A stretch of 64,000 nt of DNA from Leptobrachium leishanense (taxonomy: Eukaryota > Chordata > Amphibia > Anura > Megophryidae), in contig CM019064.1 of NCBI GenBank assembly GCA_009667805.1, forward strand, positions 75,886,400 to 75,950,399, written 5' to 3'. Each line of letters starts with the position of its first letter. The stretch's first letter is position 1. Under the pieces are notes generated by a model. It was not told where the DNA came from and made no database searches. It was given only the letters and a program-made list of their open reading frames with translations. Shown here piece by piece: positions 56,851 through 64,000 of the stretch. The position numbers and the translations under genes were made by a program.

Positions 56851-57727
56851 TTTTTTTAAAATTTTTATTGTTTATTAAAATGTATTCATGGGGACCTGAT
56901 CCCACTAGTGACCTCCATTATACTTGTTATGCTGGATGATTATAAATTTGTGTATGTCTATGACAAGGAGGGTTAGGCCCTTGGATCAGAGTGCTTGGCG
57001 CCTTTGTTGGTATCTCCTGTTGGGGGTTACCTGTTGTTGTTATCCTTGTTTTTTTTTAAATGTATGTTTTTATTATTTTCCAAACAGAAATTATACATGT
57101 CACAGTAATGTATTACATCACACACTGTACCGCACAGCGTACCATCCAACCCATAGGTGACAAATGGATGTCATCTTAAACAGGTTTATAAAATTAAAAG
57201 TAAACAAACAGAAACATAAGAATAATAGACAGATATCGGTTCGACCAAGAACCAAGTTACAGAAACTCCGAGTGTCATAGGCAAATAAAACACAATAGAC
57301 AGATCAAGGTAATCAAACCCTCCCGAGCAAACCTCACACTCTGAAAACTGAGGACATATATGTGAGCCATCCTCTCCAGACTCCTGGAAAGGCAGTAGTC
57401 AAATTCTGGGTCTTGTGGAACATCTCATGTGTGTATGTCAGCTACAGCTGCTGAACCAATCAGAGAGCTGGGGGACACTTGTGGAAAGCCAATGCTGTGA
57501 TAGTAATAACTTGGCCATCCCCGGGACAACAGAAATCAAAGTTCTAATACTGTATATCTATTCATTGAGGTTGACAGGAAATTACGTATATACAGTACAG
57601 ATGTAAGGTCAGCTATCAGAGATTGCACTCGCTCCCAGAAATGGCTATTGTTAATTATCTCCAGAACCCCTGCCATGTAAAATAACTGAATAAGATTCAG
57701 TACAGTGGGGTATTTCTGTGTCTGCTC

Positions 57728-57808
57728 TTAACCCCTTAAGGACCAAGGGTCTTTAAAGTCGATGCATTTATGACAAAACAGTTCCGTCATTGGTTCTCGA
57801 GGGGTTAA
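57728..57808 (+). mobile_element. Short palindromic TTAA MITE, intact
   Basis: TTAA flanks, with CCCCTTAAGGACCAAGGGTC at the left and a mutated inverse (TTGGTTCTCGAGGGG) at the right. It matches the two halves of 13220-13475. Confidence 0.7.
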
Positions 57809-58031
57809 TATCAGGAAAACAAAATGAAGGTATTTTATAGCAGTTTATGTAAACGTTCTATTTAGAGTTAGAAATTATAAATTGAAAATATCGAATTGGA
57901 TGTCAGTGTACTTGCTTTTATATTTTTACTGTAATTAGAGGTTTCCACTGGAGGCCTTAATAAGAAAAATGCAATGATCTCCTATCCATGACTACAGTGA
58001 TTATAACTATCAAGAAACACATGCAAGTTAC

Positions 58032-58166
58032 CGGCTGGACGAGAACATTGTTTTTCCCATATAGAAGATGAATTTTAGAGTTTTGATGCAGAGACTCAAC
58101 ATATTCTCTGGCTGATGCCGCAAATTTATCCTCAGACATGCTGCCACTGGAATGCCGCTTTTTGAA
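58032..58166 (-). CDS. SGSM2: SGSM2 exon: [30 protein letters not shown]
   Basis: A 135-bp exon with acceptor ACATTTTTCCAG|TTCAAA and donor CAGCCG|GTAACTTG. It encodes [20 protein letters not shown], then [11 protein letters not shown] and [14 protein letters not shown], the segment between the RUN domain and the PH-like domain. [18 protein letters not shown] and [12 protein letters not shown] are strongly conserved in SGSM1/2; ED(K/R)FAASARE points to SGSM2 by recall. Both boundaries are phase 0. This is the most 5' exon I could identify. Confidence 0.96.
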
Positions 58167-58522
58167 CTGGAAAAATGTGCAAAAACAGATTGTAAGTAGA
58201 CGTTATTTCTTCACTAAACTGTACAAGGCAAACTGACATACTGTATATCTCACCATATGGTTCCCCAAACTAGCACAAAGCAATAGAGTGTGAAAATAAC
58301 AAAAAAGACATGCAGAGCCCTAATAAACCCGACACCTCATCTGATAATTGTATCAATTAAATTAAAATACTTTTTACAGCAGATTTTATAACCGAAGAGA
58401 GACACATCACATTAAGGTTTATCTGACATCCGTGCAAAGTTCAGTCGACGTATTCCAACAGACCTGCTAATGTATAGCTGCAAATGGAAAAACCTGTGTA
58501 AGCCTTTATTTGAGGCCCACCT

Positions 58523-58885
58523 TTAACCCCTTAGTGACCGGGCGGTTTTACACAAATCCTTCCTTAATTGACCGCTGCTGTTTTTACAGTTCTGCGCTGT
58601 TAGTGTTTAGGTCAAATTTTCCACTTACTCGTTTATTCAACCCACACATATTATATACCGTTTTCCCCCGCCATTAAATGGACTTTCTAAAAATCCCATT
58701 ATTTCCATCATATCGAATAATTTACTATAAAAAAAAAAATGAAATATGATGAAAAAATGGTAAAAAACACACTTTTTCGTAATTCAATCCCCAAAATCTA
58801 CAACCACCAAAAAAGACCCCAGCTAAATAGTTTCAAAATTTTGTCCCGAGAATGTAAATACCCAATTTTTACATGTTTTTGCTTT
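58523..58885. mobile_element. 5' part of a piggyBac-like TTAA element
   Basis: TTAACCCCTTAGTGACCGGG starts a TTAA element of the same style as its neighbours, but no right end is seen; 58886-59735 was inserted at its TTAA-containing right side or replaced it. Confidence 0.45.
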
Positions 58886-59735
58886 TTAACCCCTTCACTG
58901 CTGAGCCAGTTCACCTATGTGCGCTGCGCTCATTCTGACCGTTTTGTGCTAATTATTTTTAGATGACAGCCTAGGTCATATTTAACTAAACCCCCAGACA
59001 ATTTTTTTTTAAAAAAAAACATTTTTTTATTTAATTTTTTTAAATTATGTTTTTATTTGTAATTTTTTTGTAAATTTTATTTTTAAACCAAACCTGGTCA
59101 TGTTTGCTATCATTGGAAAAGCCATGATCAGGCCTGTCCAATGATGTCAAATATGACCATTTAGCTGCGATCTACAGATCGGGAGATAAGGGGATCCAAA
59201 GGATCCCCCTATCTCCACATGGCAGCTAGGGGGTTAACTGGCCCACTGACATCCTCACACATATGGTGAGGTTGTCAGAGGGTGGGGAGGGACCTGGAGG
59301 CTTGGCTGACATCCAAGATGTCAGCCCCCTCCAGGTTTCAATTGTGTTTTGGTGCCGATTAGCACTGAATTGCGATCCGGAAGAGAAAATGTTAATGCTA
59401 TACACCGCTGAAAAGGGGAGACTCTCCCCTTTCCAGTGGTGCAAAAAGCATCACTGTATGTTGCATGGTTGGGGAAATAGAGGGCTCCAAATGAGTCCGC
59501 CTCCCCTTCCTGAATTTCCACTACCGGCACCTGACGATGACATCATCACGTGGCGTGATGACGTCATCAGATCTGCCGGCCCCCAGGAAATGACGAGGCA
59601 TAAACGCTGAGGAAACGAGCAAGGGTGGTGAGTATCGGCAGCAGGGAGGTTAGAAGCCCGCTGACGTACTATGTATGTCCGCGGGTCTAAGGGAGACCAT
59701 AGTACATAGTACGTCAGCGGTCGGGAAGGGGTTAA
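58886..59735. mobile_element. piggyBac-like non-autonomous element
   Basis: TTAA at 58886-58889 and 59732-59735, ends CCCCTTCACTGCTGAGCC and GGTCGGGAAGGGG. Interior inverted blocks include GACATCCAAGATGTCAGCC and a TGATGACGTCATCA palindrome near 59557. A near-end ACTATGTATG / ATAGTACATAGTACGTCAGC repeat is present. No transposase. Confidence 0.68.
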
Positions 59736-60139
59736 AGGAGGCATTCCAATGAGTCGCTTTATCAGCAGATCGAGTTGGCTGTCATGTCTGAAGTGTCCAA
59801 ACTTTAGACGTACATTCTGGAGCCTACTTACGAATAAAGTTCATGTTCCTTGGCATTGCTCCAGCATAATACTACTATGAATTTACTTGATCTTAGGCTC
59901 TTGCAGGAACTATTGAAGACTGAGTATACTTGATCATGGTAGTGAAGGGATTAATATGAGATCTTATGGATCAATGTCTTTTTTCTTGTGCCTCGGCACG
60001 GAAATTCTACCACAAATTCGAGGAGTAATTGTAGTGATTGATTAGTAATTTGCAAACTTAACAAAGGCTGGAATAAAATATGTTAATTTCCGAAGCGTAT
60101 GCTTCCAAACTCATGTAAATAATGAAATAATGCCCTTAC

Positions 60140-61160
60140 TAGTTCACTACCAAGCCATTTTTGTTGAAAAAAAATGTTATCACAACGTTTATTTGAAATA
60201 TGGGATGTGAAGTTTACAGCTAAATATCGGGTGAAATAGACATTTTGCACAGAAATTGTTATTTTAACATCTTAATGACAGGTGGGTGGCGACTGTTGGG
60301 AGGGGCTTAACACCGGTGAGGCGTACTAGTACGCCCCAACGCCAGGTGCTGCTGCGGGCCTCTAATTTGGCCCGCCCACGCAGCAGACGCACGTCATTGC
60401 CTGCAGGAGGAAGGCCTGAGTTCAGCGGTGCTCGTCGGCTGAGGGGAGCGCCCGAGGTGGCCCATAGAAGTCTACAGGGCATACTAGTTCATCCTGTGTT
60501 GTCTAAGCCCGCCCACCGCAGGGACGGCATGGTACGCCCTGCGGCAGGAAAGGGTTAAACTAGTTAAAAATTTAAATAATGTTAATTTACTCATTTTTAA
60601 TGTATTCATTTATCCTTTACAGAAATATTGTTGAAATGTAAGATTCTGAGCTCTAGATGGTAACCCGTGTCTTACACAATTTCAAACAGGGTCTGCATTA
60701 TTATCATACAGGCAGAAATGACCGTTGTGTTAGATACAGTAACCGATTAATAAACATGTTCAGATCTCTTGTTTATGGGGAATTGTAGTGATCATGAGAT
60801 TATTAGCAATGCACCGTCGAAAAAAATTACCCAATAGAATATAAAATTTTAAGTGTATGTAACATAATTCCTGTATATGTAAATTACAGTTACACATTGT
60901 ATCTGTTTTGTACAGGGATTTCCAATCATTATAACCCCCTGAATCTTATCCCTGCTGAGCAGTGAGTGACCCCAGAGCATTCCCTGTATTCTGCCCTCTT
61001 CCTGGCTGTTGTATTGCAGCAGTAATCTATTTGAACTTTTTTGTTCCAGTGAGGAATGGGGGTCTATTTTCAGATGGATTCATGTCTTTCCAGGGTGCTT
61101 GGTGATCCATAAAACAAAGAATTTTATTTCTCCACAGGGGACACACTAATCCTGCTTTAA
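60140..61160 (+). repeat. Unclassified dispersed repeat, copy 2
   Basis: Aligns with 17140-18420: TTTATTTGAAATATG, ATTATTATCATACAGGCAGA, TCTTATCCCTGC and GCAGCAGTAA are shared in the same order and orientation. It lacks the MITEs and SINE of copy 1 and instead has the TTAA element 60264-60558. Confidence 0.6.
60264..60558. mobile_element. TTAA-flanked GC-rich MITE in the dispersed repeat
   Basis: TTAA at 60264-60267 and 60555-60558; the right end GCGGCAGGAAAGGG is piggyBac-like and the left end CATCTTAATGACAGG is diverged. The corresponding site near 17270 in copy 1 is AT-rich and uninterrupted. An internal GGCGTACTAGTACGCC palindrome is at about 60321. Confidence 0.55.
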
Positions 61161-61994
61161 AAAGGTGTGAAAATTGTCTTTTGATATGCTAATGAGTGCT
61201 TTTCAATACACTACAATGCAAAATCGAGATAATCTCTTCACACCCAAAATTGAGTTAAGTATACTTAAAAGTCAATCATAGTTAGCTTAACCAACTGTGT
61301 GCCCACAGACATCAACCTGTCTACATGGGGTGTTTATTTCAGGCTAAGAGGTATTAGTGGTTTCCAAATGATATCTGTTGGATCTTATTAGTTATTCTCT
61401 AGCTGCCTATAAGTAACATTCTGTGACTCACACGGGAGCTTGAAGTTTTCTAGAATCAAATATATTATAAACGTATTTGCTTTTCAAAATGAATTTTTCC
61501 TCTTCCTTTCCCATCGGCATTCTGTTGGTTGCATCACGCTGCTCAGTGTGCGAATATGCTTAGAAATGATGAATTTTATAGCTGGTTTGTACAATCTGAA
61601 ACCTGTTTTTTCCAGTTTTGTTAAATGTATTTTTTAAATGTTATTATCTATGCGTTTCACTCACAGTGTTGGCTGCATGCAGTCATTTAATTATTAATGC
61701 AACCCTTGCACTTGCCTTGTTTGTTGGGAATAAGAGCATAATTAGTACATAGCAGTCCTTTGTGAGCGCGGAGCACTGGCTGGAATAAGTAGATTGACCA
61801 TTAAATGAAGGTCAGCACCAATTTTGGAACTCTATAAAGTAATAATAACATTTTCTGCTCATATTACAAAGGAAAGGGCTTTTTTTTTACAGTACAAACA
61901 ATAAAAAATATATATTCTCTTCCTAAAGATGATGTTTATCCAGTTCAATTCAAGCTTTTAAAAAAGGGTTTGGATGTTCTCCTGGAAAAATTAT

Positions 61995-62245
61995 GATATA
62001 AACGGATATAAGAATCAATGTTATAATGAAATGCTCGGTGATCCAGGAAGAAATCTGATTTCCATTATTGAATCAAGAAGGATTTTTCCCACCCATTTTG
62101 GGCACAATTAGAAAATGCACCACGTGGGTATTTTTTCCTTCTTTTGGATCGACAGCAGCCATAGGGATATGTAGAGGGTTGAACGTGATGGCCAGTGGTC
62201 TTTTCTCAACCTCTATTACTATGTAATCACTATGTAACTGTATCC
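61995..62245 (+). mobile_element. L2/CR1-like retroposon 3' end, second copy
   Basis: TCCTTCTTTTGGATCGACAG, AGGGTTGAACGTGATGG and CTATTACTATGTAATCACTATGTAAC are the plus-strand form of the 3' region at 4288-4600, with a degenerate CTATGTAA tail. Confidence 0.5.
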
Positions 62246-62295
62246 ACCCTGTAACATCTAGAAAGAAAAATGTCACTGGGTTACAGAAGCTGCCT

Positions 62296-62760
62296 GTCAG
62301 GATCCGTGCCTCCATATGGTCAAATACCTGTAAAGTGCTGCCCTCATTCCTTACCAGCACTGAATGAGTTAACAGTTACCATAATCACAGTCAAGCAAGC
62401 ACACACCACACCTCCTGGAAAAAAAGGTTCACTCAACCTTATCCAACCTGACTTTGCATTGAGAGTCAAACCTTGCTAGTGCCTAGACCTATTGTTGTTA
62501 TACTCCTGCTTTACTGTGTACCAGACTCTGCTTGCCAACCGACCACCACCTTGTACTACCCCCCTTGACCTCAGATCTCTCTCTGACCATTCTCTGGATT
62601 ACCCTCTTGTACCTATGCCTTGGATCTCCAAATATCAGCCACCCAAAAGGTACCACGTGTTTATCACACACACTGGGCTCAGACCCCTGAACTTGGGTCC
62701 CACCATGGCACATGCCAGGTGCCACCCTAACACTGCCATTAAGTAGACTTCTTTGATTGC
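62296..62760 (+). mobile_element. Possible truncated LTR
   Basis: TGTCAGGATCCGTGCC begins a stretch rich in CCTGCTTTACTGTGTACC and similar words reminiscent of frog LTRs. No right end, TSD or pair was found. Confidence 0.25.
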
Positions 62761-63502
62761 TTCATAATTACCTACGGGGCTCTAATTCGAAAAAAATAAG
62801 TGTGGGAACTCCCCAAGATTTCTGCTCTTCAATCAACTGTTGGCATGCTGCACTTAACCCGCAAATCCACACTCACACTTGATATAAATGTATAAATGGA
62901 ATGAAAAGCTGGGTTTTATGGAATCTTTTGACTTAATAAGGAAATGTTTAATTGAAACCTAATAAAAGCTCTTCGCATGTGGAACGAACGGGAACTCTGC
63001 TCGCCTGAAAAAAGAGTGGCAGAACTGGGCTCCCACACGTTAGAGCTCAACTTGACCCGTGATTACCTACCAAATCTCATTATTATCAATATGAATCTTC
63101 ACCCCCCAAGCAAACACTTCCACGCGTATGTATTCTGATACCTGTCATTAACATATTATCATCACTATAATAATGACCCTTCTTTGCTATTAACTTATTC
63201 TCTTGTGCACTTGAATATGCATATACTGTACAAATTTCACGTTGTCACTTCTTTGTCTTTTTCCATGTTAAAATTTCCCTGAAATTGCCACTGAGGGGTC
63301 AGGTTGATCAATGTCATGCCCTGACTCCTTTTGTTGCATGAGATTGTTTTTTCTCGGTTATGCCACCATCTCTCCCCAGTGGGAATCCCAATTGTTTTTG
63401 AACTTTACCTAAATCAGTTCAGTTAAAGCAAGCGTTTCCTAATCTACGTATGATCTATTTCCTAACTTCAGGGAGCTATTCTATTTCGAAAGAAGACTCT
63501 AA

Positions 63503-64000
63503 GGGTTAATCAAAGAGAATCGAAAAGTCACCGCACGTTAGGTGACTTTTCGGTCTCTTCAATTCGGTACATTTTGGTGATCCCATTTCGGTGACCCTGC
63601 GGTGTATTCAGCAAGCACCACAGGGCCATCGTAGTGCAGGAAAAAGCCGCCGCAAACCCGACGAACACTCACCGCAAAACCAAGGCGAATGCACACCGAA
63701 AAAAAACAAACCATATGCTTGAATGTTTGAAAAGTGAAACGCTGTTTGCAAAGAAACTACAGAACGAAAATGTCTGAAATTTACATATGAGGTCCAATGA
63801 ATGATAATAAAAAGGTCTGTTACAAAAAAAGAAAAAACATTTAAAAAAAAAATAAAAAAAAAATCGGAAAACTTTTTTTGGAAAAAAATCCCGAAAATTC
63901 CTTAAAAGAGCCTAAAAAAATCTATAAATAAAGAGATTTTTTACTGCAGAATATTATAATAAACGGTTTATTAGATATTGGATTAAAACGGGAATGTTTT
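63503..64000. mobile_element. Long MITE of the 38570-39624 family, cut by the window end
   Basis: AAGGGTTAATCAAAGAGAAT starts the element, which then matches the reverse complement of 39624 down to about 38950 (GTGACCCTGCGGTGTATTCA, GTTTGAAAAGTGAAACGCTG, TTTATTAGATATTG). It continues beyond the window. Confidence 0.75.

Larger units (their letters stand above)
58167..64000 (-). other. SGSM2: SGSM2 intron 5' of the first exon seen
   Basis: I looked for RUN-domain exons and for the segment preceding KRHSSGS and found none, so they probably lie beyond 64000. Repeats are listed separately. The parts 59740-60135, 61165-61990 and 62765-63500 have no recognised content. Confidence 0.5.

Overview
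The window is vertebrate nuclear DNA, most likely from a frog or other amphibian. The reasons are GT-AG introns, several kilobases long, packed with nested transposons (Tc1, hAT, PIF/Harbinger-like and piggyBac-like TTAA elements, tRNA SINEs, L2/CR1-like LINEs), frog-type dispersed repeats, and a clear vertebrate gene. The organism is an inference; nothing in the window names it.

The one host gene found lies on the minus strand across almost the whole window: SGSM2 (RUTBC1), a TBC-domain Rab GTPase modulator. None of its exons stands out as a long ORF. I placed nine exons by conserved peptides plus splice sites: 58166-58032, 56378-56254, 39808-39741, 36103-35943, 34063-33931, 25953-25819, 10986-10833, 3245-3181 and 1837-1692. 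Codon phases agree at every junction, and together they give 1122 nt (374 codons) without a stop. They encode the stretch from just after the RUN domain, through the Rab-binding PH-like domain and a Ser/acidic linker, to the start of the TBC region. The RUN exons (above 58166) and most of the TBC exons (below 1692) lie outside the window or were not recognised. Identification is by recall of the vertebrate family, not alignment.

Everything else is intron filled with repeats, many with target-site duplications (TSDs) readable to the base. Reading upward from position 1: a GGGCY..TATTAC-ended MITE (830-1485); a hAT element with a G-rich minisatellite (1924-3149) in a tiny intron; a CGAAA-rich hAT MITE (3731-4279); a nearly intact Tc1 transposon (8236-9856); a larger hAT MITE (11952-13103); nested piggyBac-like and hAT MITEs (13-15 kb); a dispersed repeat carrying a MITE within a MITE and a SINE (17.1-18.4 kb); a second copy of the minisatellite hAT (21645-22813); a 483-bp foldback hAT (24995-25477); a decayed Tc1 carrying a LINE (26365-28766); a palindromic retroelement with hammerhead-ribozyme-like hairpins and a 17-bp TSD (29057-30467); further nested MITEs (31-45 kb); a 9.2-kb autonomous-type hAT relic with a BED-finger transposase pseudogene, a 3' satellite, an internal 2177-bp tandem duplication and an inserted solo LTR (45761-54980); another solo LTR (55062-55936); and TTAA elements and L2-like repeats to the end.

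The least explained signals are the hammerhead-like hairpins, which recur in inverted pairs at three places, and the minisatellites growing inside two copies of one hAT family.
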